NCBI GenBank assembly: GCA_033675265.1
Contig: JAUJYZ010001316.1
Location: forward strand, 124,001 to 188,000
Direction: 5' to 3'
Source: Actinostola sp. cb2023
Lineage: Eukaryota; Cnidaria; Anthozoa; Actiniaria; Actinostolidae
Length of the DNA stretch: 64,000 nt
Within the stretch, counting starts at the first letter, position 1. Each line of letters starts with the position of its first letter. A model generated the notes under the pieces. The model was not told the origin of the DNA and made no database searches. It saw only the letters and a list, made by a program, of their open reading frames with translations. Position numbers and translations under genes: made by a program. Shown here in pieces: positions 44,901 to 59,900 of the stretch.

Positions 44901-47900
44901 CCATTTATTCATCGATATATCAGCCTATTCATCCATCCACCCATCTGTTCACCCATCATCCATTTATTCATTGATATATCCACCTATTCATCCACCCACC
45001 CATCTGTTCACCCATCATCCATTTATTCATCGATATATCAGCCTATTCATCCATCCACCCATCTGTTCACCCATCATCCATTTATTCATTGATATATCCA
45101 CCTATTCATCCATCCACCCATCTGTTTACCTATCATCCATTTATTCATTGATATATCTGCCTATTCATCCATCCACCCATCTGTTCACCCATCATCCATT
45201 TATTCATCGATATATCAGCCTATTCATCCATCCACCCATCTGTTCACCCATCATCCATTTATTCATTGATATAAACCTATTCATCCACCCACCCATCTGT
45301 TCATCCATCATCCATTTTTTCATCGATATATCAAATTATTCATCCATCCACCCATCTGTTCACCCATCATCCATTTATTCATTGATATATCCACCTATTC
45401 ATCCATCCACCCATCTGTTCGCCCATCATCCATTTTTCATTGATATATCCACTTATTCATCCGCTTACCATCTGTGTTCACCCATCATCCATTTATTCAT
45501 TGATATATCTGCCTATTCATCCACCCATCCATCTGATTTTACCTATCATCCATTTATTCATTGATATATCCACCTATTCATCCACCCACCCATCTGTTCA
45601 CCCATCATCCATTTATTCATTGATATATCCACCTATTCATCCACCCATCCATCTGTTTACCTATCATCCATTTATTCATTGATATATCTGCCTATTCATC
45701 CACCCACCCATCTGTTCACCCATCATCCATTTATTCATTGATATATCTGCCTATTCATCCACCCATCCATCTGTTCGCCCTATCATCCATTTATTCATTG
45801 ATATATCTGCCTATTCATATCCATCCACCCATCTGTTCATCCATCATCCATTTATTCATCGATATATCAGCCTATTCATCCATCCACCCATCTGTTCACC
45901 CATCATCCATTTATTCATTGATATATCCACCTATTCATCCATCCACCCATCTGTTCGCCCATCATCCATTTATTCATTGATATATCCACCTATTCATCCA
46001 TCCACCCATCTGTTCACCCATCATCCATTTATTCATTGATATATCTGCCTATTCATCCACCCATCCATCTGTTTACCTATCATCCATTTATTCATTGATA
46101 TATCCACCTATTCATCCACCCACCCATCTGTTCACCCATCATCCATTTATTCATTGATATATCCACCTATTCATCCACCCACCCATCTGTTTCACCATCA
46201 TCATCCATTTATTCATTGATATATCCACCTATTCATCCATCCACCCATCTGTTTACCCATCATCCATTTATTTATTGATATATCTGCCTATTCATCCATC
46301 CACCCAACTGTTCATCCATTTATTCATTGATATATCTGCCTATTCATCCATCCACCCATCTGTTTACCCACCATCCATTTATTCATTGATATATCTGCCT
46401 ATTCATCCATCCACCCATCTGTTCATCCATCATCCATTTATTCATTGATATATCTGCCTATTCATCCATCCACCCATCTGTTTACCCATCATCCATTTAT
46501 TCATTGATATATCTGCCTATTCATCCATCCACCCATCTGTTTACCTATCATCCATTTATTCATTGATATATCCACCTATTCATCCATCCACCCATCTGTT
46601 CACCCATCATCCATTTATTCATTGATATATCCACCTATTCATCCACCCACCCATCTGTTTACCTATCATCCATTTATTCATTGATATATCTGCCTATTCA
46701 TCCATCCACCCATCTGTTTACCCACCATCCATTTATTCATTGATATATCTGCCTATTCATCCATCCACCCATCTGTTTACCTATCATCCATTTATTCATT
46801 GATATATCTGCCTATTCATCCATCCACCCATCTGTTTACCTATCATCCATTTATTTATTCAGACAGTCATAGATCATTTTCACCTGTATGTAAATGTCTG
46901 CAAGCAAAAGCCAGCTTCTCTCAAACTCTTCAGCATCCTATATAACATCAAATACAATTCAATAAACAATGTCCCTCATGACATAACCATGGGAAGATAT
47001 TGTTTACCTCAGATGTCCAGTTCATTTTAGCAATTCTCTTGAGCTGGTTTCTAGCCCTGGGTGTTTGCTTGAGGTACATATATGCTGTAGCCATTCCCAG
47101 CAGGGCAGGAAGATAATCACGCTAGGAAAAAAATAACTTGTGGATGACCTAATCTCCTTACTGCTTTCATAGGGACTTTAACACTACGACAGTGACACTA
47201 ATTGTAAGTCATATTTCAATGTTATTCCTATATTTCACTTAATTTGTACTGCAGCATTAAGTGACTTGATTTCTTTGCGGTCATCTCACAGCAAATATCT
47301 ATCTCTTTATGTTCAATGTTCTCTTCATGTCTAAACAAGGACATTTTACATCGAGCTTTACCAATAATTATTCATGACATCCAATGAGAATTATTGCCGA
47401 ATATAATTGTAATTTTAGGCATGGTTTAAGTGTTGTCCTCAGCGTCGAATAAAAAATGAATTTCACGTCATTTTGACAAAGATTAGGGGCAAAAACATAT
47501 TTGTCACGTGACCGAGTTTCATACCTTGTGTAAATATACACATTTGCTGCGGGCGCATCCCGCAGGACACACACAGGAAGCCCAACATTATACATTTCTA
47601 TACACATGTAGTGCGGGACGCGCGGGATGTGCACAGGAAGCCCAATATAGGATATTACTCAGCACAGGGAACCCAACATATCTACGTATTATATATTGCG
47701 CGCGCGCTCTACCACAGGAAACCCATCAAAAAAAGACGCAAATATCATTTTATTTCATTATTTAGTAGCCTCAAAAGGAATGGTTGGGCTGCCTGTGGTT
47801 TGTAGTGCCTACAAACAATTTTAATTTTAATTTTAATTTTAAGCTCCTTTTGTTTGCATCATTAAAACAGCTTACCATGTAGATGATCCACACACAGCTA

Positions 47901-50900
47901 TCCGTATACAAACAAACAACTCAATACATTAGTTGCGGTTACACTAGGCTGGTTCCTAGAGGTCCCCATGTGGAATTGACTTGGGCTGGGTTTGATCTAG
48001 CCTGATATTCAGACGGCTCATGTGTCATACGCTTCGCTCCCTCCCCAAATCCCCGTCTGATTGCCCTCGTAGGAAGTCGTGTTCTGCTATTGTTTGAATT
48101 TCGACCAATCAGAGCGAACCTTTTAGTTTTCTCAAAGTGAGGTATGCAAAGAATTTGCACCTAAATGACAGACGATTAACACGCTAGGTTTTTATGAGCC
48201 CGATTTTGAGTAACTCGCAGAAGAAAAGCGAAGAAATCGGCCTGATTTCAAATTAAATATGTTGTACGTTCAGATATATATTCTTATGGAGCCGAAGGAT
48301 CTTGAAAGGAACTGCGAATGCATTCGAGTGTTAGACGAGGTCAACTCAACGGGTCAACAAATCGAAGCGTGAATGTATTCGCAGTACCTTTCAAAATCCT
48401 TCGGCTCAATGAGAATATATATCTGAACGTACAACATATTTAATTTGAAATCAGGCCGATTTCTTCGCTTTTCTTCTGCGAGTTACTCAAAATCGGGCTC
48501 ATAAAAACCTAGCGTGTTAATCGTCTGTCATTTAGGTGTGAATTCTTTGCATACCTCACTTTGAGAAAACTAAAAGGTTCGCTCTGATTGGTCGAAATTC
48601 AAACAATAGCAGAACACGACTTCCTACGAGGGCAATCAGACGGGGATTTGGGGAGGGAGCGAAGCGTATGACACATGAGCCGTCTGAAAATCAGGCTAGG
48701 TTTGATCTGGGTTTTGCATGATTTCGGGTTTACGGTTACACACTGATAATTTCCCAATGGGAAGTCACTGAGGCGTTCTATTTTTATTTGCGGGAAACGT
48801 TTTGTAAACATGGACGCCACGCACCGTGAAGTGTTTGGCTTGTTATCGGTCATTCTCACTCTTCATCTACAACCTCCAGCGCAATTAAACTTTGCGATTC
48901 AGTATTTTTTCTAAGAAGACAACGGAGACGTCGACTCCAGCTACGCTTTCTCCAGTCGTTCAGGCTTTTGTAATTATATTTTTAAAGTTCACGTAGAGCG
49001 CTTTGATATCAGCCAAGACTTCACAGCATGTGATTTCCTTTGTTTGGAAATCGCTGCTATGTGATTGGTGCAGACGCTCTGGGTTTTTGATAAAGCATAC
49101 GACTTTGCTCGGGGAACTGTCATGGTAAGTTCTTTTGTTCTTTTTGATGTATCCATGGAAATACACCGTGGGGAATTTCACTCTGGGAAGACCGGTTACA
49201 CACAAAAATCGTTTCCCTCTGGGTAAAGGCAATTTACACGTGGGTAAAAGTCCTAGTGTAACCGCACCTATTGTGTGCTGTCATTTCTCACCTCTGTTGT
49301 GGCTATTTCCATGAACTGTGACAATGCTCGTTCTACATTAGGTTTTGCCTTAGTTGCCATGAGAACACAATTCTCAAGAATACGATACTTAAGCAGGTTA
49401 GCTTTGGGTTTGAGCTCCTAAATACAAAATCAGCCAAATAGTCAATAATTGAAATGTTCCTTTTAAAAAGGGGAACTGAATACACAATTTATTTTCTCAA
49501 GAAAGTTAGATATGTTTTATATTAGCATTACTTGAGTATTAATTTTTGCAAATCTTTCTTAGATATCATCATAATTTATGTTCAATATAGAATATCATCC
49601 GCCATTTTGCCGTTTTACTGTCGGCTCAGATCTTTTTGTTAGTGACGTCGTTTATGGGGAATATTAAAATCCGTTCACAACATTCTCTCGGGTACAAGAA
49701 AATACAATGCACTTATAATTACTCTACATTGTGATTGCACTTTCCCTTGGGATAGGTGACGTCAGACATGGGGAATAATTACTGAAGTGAGCCGCGCTCA
49801 ATTCAGCGGTAATCCATGTCTTTTTACAATTAAAACTCAAGTTTCTTCTCCATAAAAATAAAAATAATTGGAAATTCATTTAGAAAATGAATGTACACAA
49901 CATTCTCTTCTTTTTTTTAAAAGATAAATTTAGGCTACAGTTCTCCTTTAAATGCCATGTAAACCCAATAATCGAAGGGAAAATGAATACATGTACACTA
50001 TAATATGAAAGTGACATTTAATTAAGATCATAAATATAAATGTTTCATCTATTGATGTACATGAAGTGAGATTAAAAAGCTACAAAAGTCCTGACTTCCA
50101 GTAAAAGACTCAATTTGAGTAGTGACATCACCGGTTGCAAACAAGGCAGTGAAAGGTTGCAAAGATGATAACCGAATGTCGTATTTACTTCTTTATACAC
50201 TGTTTATTATTCAAATTAACGGTGTAAATGGTCTGAAGCATGATTCAGAACAGTTATTGTGGGAATTCAAATCAAACGGGTCATTCCGTGATGTCACAAG
50301 AATTTACGGGAAATGACTTTTCAAGCACCAAAATTGTCATTTTTTGCTTCACTCAACTTTGAAATCGAAAACTAGACCTTCACTAGACCAAGCAACTCGT
50401 ACCCTGTTGGGATTGAGCTAGTGTACATGAAAGTAGTGATATGCTTGAAGAATTGGGATCCCTGTGGAAGTGTGGATTTCAAGTTGTGGCCGGAGTTCAG
50501 TTAGCCTGCAATCGCATCCGAACTGAACCACGTCGAAGTCCATATGCGTAACAGTGCAAGAATCCTTGTTCTGGACCTCCAGCACAGTAGTATGATTATA
50601 TATAATAGTTTCTGATTGGCTATTGACAATTAATAATAATAAGCTTTATTTAAGCTTGCACCCATCTTTATTTTTAGAGAGGATATATGGACACAGTATT
50701 TCTCAGAAATGTGTTTCATTTTTTTAATCTGTTTTTTTGAGCAATTTCACCCAAGGCAGACGGACCAATACTAGCTCTCTAGCTTTTGACATGTAAAATA
50801 ATGCTTATTCAAGAATGTTCAGGCCGAACATTTATTTCACCGAAAATTGGTCAAATAAAAATGCTTGAAAATTACTCCCAAACTTCGTACTTTAGCAAGC

Positions 50901-53900
50901 ATGATGGCCTATTTGCTTTAATGCGGTTTTGAAGTAAGATTTTTATGATTCCTTTTCCTTCTGATTTTTCAAAGTGGAATAAAATAAACTTCAATCATTT
51001 ATATTTCTCAGAAATGTGTTTCATTTTTATTGTCCGATCCCTTTTTTAAGACCAGGGATTTGAGCAATGGGCTTGTGGTACCTGTCACATGATTTTTCTT
51101 TTTAATTTTCACCGAAGACCAGCAAAATTACCATAACTGGAAAGTTATGGTATTTTACTAACTTTTAAAGTTAGTAAAAGTGGAAAGTTTGAAGGGAAGT
51201 AAATACATATGGCAATAGTTACAGGCATTCAAACTTGGCCTTTTTTGTATGGAAATGTATGTTGGAGGGCAAGCGAAAAATCCACACAAATCTTTGTTAA
51301 CCCTTTGACACCCAGAGATTTTTGAGTTTTTTAGCGATTTTCTGGACCTAATCACGCCATAGGAAATTTCGATTCCATATAAGGGGTTTCCATGGAAATC
51401 TTGACAGTTCTGAAAGCCCACGGGCTCAGGTTCTGACGTAATCTTTCTCTTTTGGTGAATCTCCTCGAGGAACGGCATCTCGTAGCTACTAGGAGCGGTC
51501 AATTTTGCATTTTTAGAGTGTTTATAGCCATTATTCACCACAGAAGCCCCCAGGACAGCATCATTAAGCTTGACTGGTGTGGTAGAGACCGTTCTCCTGG
51601 AAGAACTCAGGAGTTTAGATACGAATTCACGAACAGATTTCGACTTTGCCGTTTGGAAATTCAAAATGGCGGACTCAATTGTGAAATCGTCTCTCTGGTC
51701 TTTCTGTGGTGGATTCCAGGACCTACAAAGGCATTTTTGGCGACTTTGGACTTGTAAAGAATGCAACCGGTGCAATATTTTGCCTGTAGGACCGAGTGGC
51801 TCGACACTCTATATATTCTTAAAAGAGGGATTTTCGGGGGAGATCTATGCCGAAATTCCCGGATGTTTCCCGGCATCCTTTTCGGGCGTGCAGAAGGAAA
51901 ACACGTGTTAGCGAAAGTGGGCCTAAGGAAATGGCTATTGTTCGGCGAGTTAAGGAAAAGAGAGGGCAAAATTCACGACTATATCAAGAAGAGAGATGGA
52001 AGTTTGCTGAGAAAGTGGCGTTTTGTTTCGCAAGGATGTATTTTGGAAGAAAATCCAAGTCAAATGTCGTTCATTTTCGAGGTGTAAAATTGCGTCAAAA
52101 ACACGCATTTTTGATTTTTATGGCAAACAAATTGAACTAATGCCCAGAAATCGGACCTGTATGTCAGTTTACTTGAGGTTAAAATATGAAGAGTTATCTA
52201 GTTGTCACTAATAACTGGCCATGAGATCGATCTTACGAAAATTCAGAAAGTTAGAATTTTTCAAAGCAGTATCGATTTTTACGGGCGGTTTCGGGCGCCG
52301 TGGGAGTCAAAGGGTTAAGGCAGGAAACTTTGAAAGCCTTTAACTAGTTTTGTCTTATTTGCTTGATTCTTTTGAAATTTTGAACTTTTACTAATTTTAG
52401 TAGAATTTTGACAAAATTGTTGTTGCAATGTACATGTACATACTTAATACAGTAAATATACCTTAAGTAATCTCTCTGCAGTTCGCACTGCCATTATCTC
52501 AGAATCCTGCTTCTCTGCTGGACTACTATGACAAATTAGACAGAAATGAAAGGAGGAATGAATATTCAACATCATTATATGTACTTTGTTGCTTATTTGC
52601 CATAACCCAATAATTCAGAAATTTAATTATTAAATATTTTTTTTTGCAGTGGGCCATAGGATGGCCCATGGACTAGTGTAGGGATGGGTCAAAGGATAAC
52701 TCGTGTAATAGAATAAGCAGGGGTCAACATGCAAGGACGAGTCAAAGATTGACCAATGTGATGTGATGTAAGATCATAGTGTAAGTACATGTAGGTCATA
52801 TGATGGGTCATGGACTAATGTAAGGGTTGGTCAAATGATGTCTCATGTGTAAGCCTGCATCTAAGGATGGCTTATGGACAAGTACAATGATGGATCAAAG
52901 GATAACGCATGGACTAGTCCAATGATGGGTCAAAGGATGGCTCTGGACTAGTCCAATGATGGATCAAAGGATAACTCATGGCTACGCGCACGGTGTTGGT
53001 GACCACCAGCTTTGCATAAAATTTGCAACTACATCGAGCATCGAGACCGTGCATCAAATGTGCACCATTATCGAGCATCGAGGCACGCTCCGATCATCGT
53101 GCACAGACCGTGCATGTTTCAAATTAGATCGAGCCTTGATCGTGCCTACATCGAGCCTACATCGAGCCTTGATCGTGCTTACATCGAGCATTGCATCGAG
53201 CCTTCAGATCGAGCCTCCATCGAGCCTCCATCGAGCCTTGATCGTGCTTACATCGAGCCTACATCGAGCATTTCGATCGTGCTTACATCGAGCCTACATC
53301 GAGCATTGCATCGAGCCTTCAGATCGAGCCTCCATCGAGCCTCCATCGAGCCTTGATCGTGCTTACATCGAGCCTACATCGAGCATTGCATCGAGCCTTC
53401 AGATCGAGCCTACATCGAGCCTTCAGATCGAGCCTCCATCGAGCCTTGATCGTGCTCACATCGAGCCTACTTTTCGCCTACATCGAGCATTGCATCGAGC
53501 CTTCAGATTGAGCATTCATTGAGCCTTGATCGTGCCTCGTTCATGCCATTTTTTAATTCCAGCCAACCGTGCCGAGCATCGAGCCTGCCAGACTGAGCAT
53601 CGGGCCTTCATATCGAGCATAACCATTAAATTAAAGTTTTCTGTTGTTTATTTATCTGGAACGGTATTTTACCGGCGAATCGGAAAGATTAGAACAATGC
53701 AAAATTCAAACTTGCCTTCTGAACGAACGATTATAAAAAAATGAAAGACAACAAAGACCAAAACAATTTCCCGTCAAGTACGCAGGCACGGTGGCCATCT
53801 TGATAACTATACCACAGGAAGCCCAGGGAATTGAAACTTTTGTCACAGGAAGCCCAACAGTCGTGCAGGAAGCCATAAATGGCCGCTGCTAATTAGCATA

Positions 53901-56900
53901 ATAGTTGAAAATTTTATTGAATAAGGCTGGGGTACATTATTATGGGTTATTTGTTGTTTAAAAGCTGGGGACGCGTTTGCCCGACTGTTTGCTACTGGTG
54001 TCACCATGGCATTACAAACATTTTTTTTTCCATTGCCACATCCATTGATGGTGAAACATGGACGTATTTAAAAAGCTGTAAAATGTGAAAAAATGAGACC
54101 AAATAAATTTCAAATTTGTATTCATTTTGTATAGTAGTCCAACATATTATGAACTACATGTACCTATGTTCGAAGGGATAACTCGTGTTCATCTCCAAAT
54201 GTACAGTATATATTTCAATCGAAATTAAAATCGAGCAGTTTTTGGTTGCACGCTGGTATGTATCGTGCTTATCGAGCCCACACCGCAGACATGTGTCCTG
54301 CCCGCATCGCTATAGACATGTATCGTGCTCGCATCGAGCCTACAATCGCTAGATCAGTGTGTATCGTGCTCGCATCGAGTTTAGAACTTTAATATTATTA
54401 TATACGGCCTCTGGAAGAGCACGGATTTTGAAGAGACACCGTATTTAACATAAAGATTATCATCATCATCACAACCGCTAGACATGTATCGTGCTCGCAT
54501 CGAGTCAACAACCGCTAGACATGTATCATGCTCGCATTCTCCTCGCATCGAGCCTACATCGAGCCTATGTATCGTGCTCGTATCGAGCCTACATCGAGCC
54601 CACATCGAGCCTACGTATCGTGCTCGCATCGAGCCTACATTGAGCCTACGTATCGTGCTCGCATCGAGCCAATACATCGAGCCTACATCGAGCCTTCATC
54701 GTGCTTGCATCGAGCCAGCATCGAGCCTACATCGAGCCTGCATCGAGCCTACATCGTGCCTACATCGTGCCTACATCGAGCCTTCATCGTGCCAAAACAT
54801 CAAGGCTCGATGGAAATCTTGAAGGGCACGATATTCGTGCATCGGAGCTCGATGCTCGATGCGGTCATGAGGGCACGATGGGTGAAAATGGCGACATTTT
54901 GACAGACTAACGCTACAAATGATTGGTTTGTTTGAGATCGTCGCAACAAAAACGAAAATTGTCAGAGAGAAAAGAAACTACAATTAATGTGCACCATACT
55001 TCACTTAGGTATTTATAATTTCATGACGTTTATTTTTCACAAACCTCAATTTAGATATTTAGATCAGTGTCCAAAAACGCAAAAAAATGAGCAAAATTAC
55101 AAAGATTGATTTTGGAAATTTGTCATAATTAGTATCTTATCGTTCTCTTTTTGTAATTTTGAGTCGTTAACCTTAATGCACATTAACTTATGTGCATATG
55201 GTTAAGAATTAAGCTTATTCCCGTTTATATTCAATAAATTGTGGAGCTTGATATAGCGTTAGACAATAAAATTAGAAAACATGGTCACCAACACCGTGCG
55301 CATGGCCTCATGGACTAGTCCAATGATGGGTCAAAGGATGGCTCTGGACTAGTCCAATGATGGATCAGAGGATAACTCATGGACTAGTCCAATGATGGGT
55401 CAAAGGATGGCTCTGGACTAGTCCAATGATGGGTCAAAGGATGGCTCTGGAATAGTGTAAGGATGGGTCAAAGGATGGCTCTGGACTAGTGTAACGATGG
55501 GTCAAAGGATGGCTCTGGACTAGTGTAAGAATTGGTCAAAGGATGGGTCTGGACTAGAATTGGTCAAAGGATGGGTCTGGACTAGAATTGGTCAAAGGAT
55601 GGCTCTGGACTAGTGTAAGTGTAAGAATTGGTCAAAGGATGGCCCTGGACTAGTGTAAGAATGGTCAAAGGATGGCTCTGGACTAGAATTGGTCAAAGGA
55701 TGGCTCTGGGCTAGTGTAATGATTGGTCAAGGATGGCTCTGGACTAGTGTAAGGATGGGTCGAAGGCATATAGTCGAAGGATGGCTCTGGACTAGTGTAA
55801 TGATTAGTCAAAGGATGGTTCTGGACTAGTGTAATAATGGTCAAAGGATGGCTCTGGACTAGAATTGGTCAAAGGATGGCCCTGGACTAGTATAAGAATT
55901 GGGCAAAGGATGGCTCTGGACTAGTGAAAGAATTGGTCAAAGGATGGCTATGGACTAGAATTGGTCAAAGGATGGCTCTGGACTAGTGTAATAATGGTCA
56001 AAGGATGGCTCTGGACTAGAATTGGTCAAAGGATGGCCCTGGACTAGAATTGGTCAAAGGATGGCTCTGGACTAGAATTGGTCAAAGGATGGCCCTGGAC
56101 TAGTATAAGAATTGGGCAAAGGATAGCTCTGGACTAGTGAAAGAATTGGTCAAAGGATGGCTCTGGACTAGAATTGGTCAAAGGATAGCTCTGGACTAGT
56201 GAAAGAATTGGTCAAAGGATGGCTCTGGACTAGAATTGGTCAAAGGATGACTCTGGACTAGTGTAAGAATTGTTCAAAGGATGGCCCTGGACTAGTGTAA
56301 GAATTGTTCAAAGGATGGCCCTGGACTAGTGTAAGAATTGTTCAAAGGATGGCCCTGAACTAGTGTAAGAATTGGTCAAAGGATGGCTCTGGACTAGAAT
56401 TGGTCAAAGGATGGCCCTGGACTAGTGTAAGAATTGGTCAAAGGATGGCTCTGGACTAGTGTAAGGATGGGTCAAAGGATGGCTCTGGACTAGTGTAAGG
56501 ATGGGTCAAAGGATGACTCTGGACTAGTGTAAGAATTGTTCAAAGGATGGCCCTGGACTAGTGTAAGAATTGTTCAAAGGATGGCCCTGGACTAGTGTAA
56601 GAATTGTTCAAAGGATGGCCCTGGACTAGTGTAAGAATTGGTCAAAGGATGGCTCTGGACTAGTGTAAGGATGGGTCAAAGGATGGCTCTGGACTAGTGT
56701 AAGGATGGGTCAAAAGATGGCTCTGGACTAGTGTAAGGATGGGCCAAAGGATGGCTCTGGACTAGTGTCCAGATTGGTCAAAGGATGACTCTGGACTAGT
56801 GTAAGGATCGATCAAAGGATGGCTCTGGACTAGTGTAAGGATTGGCCAAAGGATGGCTCTGGACTAGTGTAAGGATTGGCCAAAGGATGGCTCTGGACTA

Positions 56901-59900
56901 GTGTCCGGATTTGTCAAAGAATGGCTCTGGACTAGTCTAAGAATTGGTCAAAGGATGGCTCTGGACTAGAATTGGTCAAAGGATGGCTCTGGACTAGTTG
57001 AAGAATTGTTCAAAGGATGGCCCTGGACTAGTGTAAGAATTGGTCAAAGGATGGCCCTGGACTAGTGTAAGAATTGGTCAAAGGATGGCTCTGGACTAGT
57101 GTAAGGATGGGCCAAAGGATGGCTCTGGACTAGTGTAAGAATTGGGCAAACGATTGCGCTGCCCTAGTGTAAGAATTGGTCAAAGGATGGCTCTGGACTA
57201 GTGTAAGAATTGGTCAAAAGATGGCTCTGGACTAGTGTAAGGATGGGTCAAAGGATGGCTCTGGACTAGTGTAATGATTGGTCAAAGGATGGCTCTGGAC
57301 TAGTGTAATAATGGTCAAAGGATGGCTCTGGACTAGAATTGGTCAAAGGATGGCCCTGGACTAGTATAAGAATTGGGCAAAGGATGGCTCTGGACTAGTG
57401 TAAGGATGGGTCAAAGGATGGCTCTGGACTAGTGTAAGGATGGGTCAAATGATGGCTCTGGACTAGTGTAAGGATGGGCCAAAGGATGGCTCTGGACTAG
57501 TGTAAGGATGGGCCAAAGGATGGCTCTGGACTAGTGTCCAGATTGGTCAAAGGATGACTCTGGACTAGTGTAAGGATCGGTCAAAGGATGGCTCTGGACT
57601 AGTGTAAGGATCGGTCAAAGGATGGCTCTGGACTAGTGTAAGGATTGCCCAAAGGATGGCTCTGGACTAGTGTAAGGATGGGCCAAAGGATGGCTCTGGA
57701 CTAGTCTAAGAATTGATCAAAGGATGGCTCTGGACTAGTGTAAGGATCGGTCAAAGGATGGCTCTGGACTAGTGTAAGGATTGCCCAAAGGATGGCTCTG
57801 GACTAGTGTCCGGATTGGTCAAAGGATGGCTCTGGACTAGTCTAAGAATTGATCAAAGGATGGGCTCTGGACTAGAATTGGTCAAAGGATGGCTCTGGAC
57901 TAGGTTAAGAATTGTTCAAAGGATGGCCCTGGACTAGTGTAAGAATTGGTCAAAGGATGGCTCTGGAATAGTGTAAGGATGGGCCAAAGGATGGCTCTGG
58001 ACTAGTGTAAGAATTGGGCAAACGATGGCGCTGCCCTAGTGTAAGAATTGTTCAAAGGATGGCCCTGGACTAGTGTAAGAATTGTTCAAAGGATGGCCCT
58101 GGACTAGTGTAAGAATTGTTCAAAGGATGGCCCTGAACTAGTGTAAGAATTGGTCAAAGGATGGCTCTGGACTAGAATTGGTCAAAGGATGGCCCTGGAC
58201 TAGTGTAAGAATTGGTCAAAGGATGGCTCTGGACTAGTGTAAGGATGGGTCAAAGGATGGCTCTGGACTAGTGTAAGGATGGGTCAAAGGATGGCCCTGG
58301 ACTAGTGTAAGAATTGTTCAAAGGATGGCCCTGGACTAGGTCAAAGGATGGCCCTGGACTAGTGTAAGAATTGGTCAAAGGATGGCTCTGGACTAGTGTA
58401 AGGATGGGTCAAATGATGGCTCTGGACTAGTGTAAGGATGGGCCAAAGGATGGCTCTGGACTAGTGTAAGGATGGGCCAAAGGATGGCTCTGGACTAGTG
58501 TCCAGATTGGTCAAAGGATGACTCTGGACTAGTGTAAGGATCGGTCAAAGGATGGCTCTGGACTAGTGTAAGGATCGGTCAAAGGATGGCTCTGGACTAG
58601 TGTAAGGATTGCCCAAAGGATGGCTCTGGACTAGTGTAAGGATGGGCCAAAGGATGGCTCTAGACTAGTCTAAGAATTGATCAAAGGATGGCTCTGGACT
58701 AGTGTAAGGATCGGTCAAAGGATGGCTCTGGACTAGTGTAAGGATTGCCCAAAGGATGGCTCTGGACTAGTGTCCGGATTGGTCAAAGGATGGCTCTGGA
58801 CTAGTCTAAGAATTGTTCAAAGGATGACTCTGGACTAGTATAAGGATCGGTCAAAGGATGGCTCTGGACTAGTGTAAGGATCGGTCAAAGGATGGCTCTG
58901 GACTAGTGTAAGGATTGCCCAAAGGATGGCTCTGGACTAGTGTAAGGATGGGCCAAAGGATGGCTCTGGACTAGTCTAAGAATTGATCAAAGGATGGCTC
59001 TGGACTAGTGTAAGGATCGGTCAAAGGATGGCTCTGGACTAGTGTAAGGATTGCCCAAAGGATGGCTCTGGACTAGTGTCCGGATTGGTCAAAGGATGGC
59101 TCTGGACTAGTCTAAGAATTGATCAAAGGATGGCTCTGGACTAGAATTGGTCAAAGGATGGCTCTGGACTAGGTTAAGAATTGTTCAAAGGATGGCCCTG
59201 GACTAGTGTAAGAATTGGTCAAAGGATGGCTCTGGAATAGTGTAAGGATGGGCCAAAGGATGGCTCTGGACTAGTGTAAGAATTGGGCAAACGATGGCGC
59301 TGCCCTAGTGTAAGAATTGTTCAAAGGATGGCCCTGGACTAGTGTAAGAATTGTTCAAAGGATGGCCCTGGACTAGTGTAAGAATTGTTCAAAGGATGGC
59401 CCTGAACTAGTGTAAGAATTGGTCAAAGGATGGCTCTGGACTAGAATTGGTCAAAGGATGGCCCTGGACTAGTGTAAGAATTGGTCAAAGGATGGCTCTG
59501 GACTAGTGTAAGGATGGGTCAAAGGATGGCTCTGGACTAGTGTAAGGATGGGTCAAAGGATGGCCCTGGACTAGTGTAAGAATTGTTCAAAGGATGGCCC
59601 TGGACTAGTGTAAGAATTGTTCAAAGGATGGCCCTGGACTAGTGTAAGAATTGGTCAAAGGATGGCTCTGGACTAGTGTAAGGATGGGTCAAATGATGGC
59701 TCTGGACTAGTGTAAGGATGGGCCAAAGGATGGCTCTGGACTAGTGTAAGGATGGGCCAAAGGATGGCTCTGGACTAGTGTCCAGATTGGTCAAAGGATG
59801 ACTCTGGACTAGTGTAAGGATCGGTCAAAGGATGGCTCTGGACTAGTGTAAGGATCGGTCAAAGGATGGCTCTGGACTAGTGTAAGGATTGCCCAAAGGA

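Noticed and set aside
44556..45980. Long frames of [16 protein letters not shown] peptides
   Set aside because: They are translations of the 59-bp array inside a TTC21B intron, on the opposite strand, with no leader or domain.
52956..53522. Frames rich in IEPTSS and HRALHR in the ATCGAGC blocks
   Set aside because: By-products of short word repeats, with several overlapping frames equally open.
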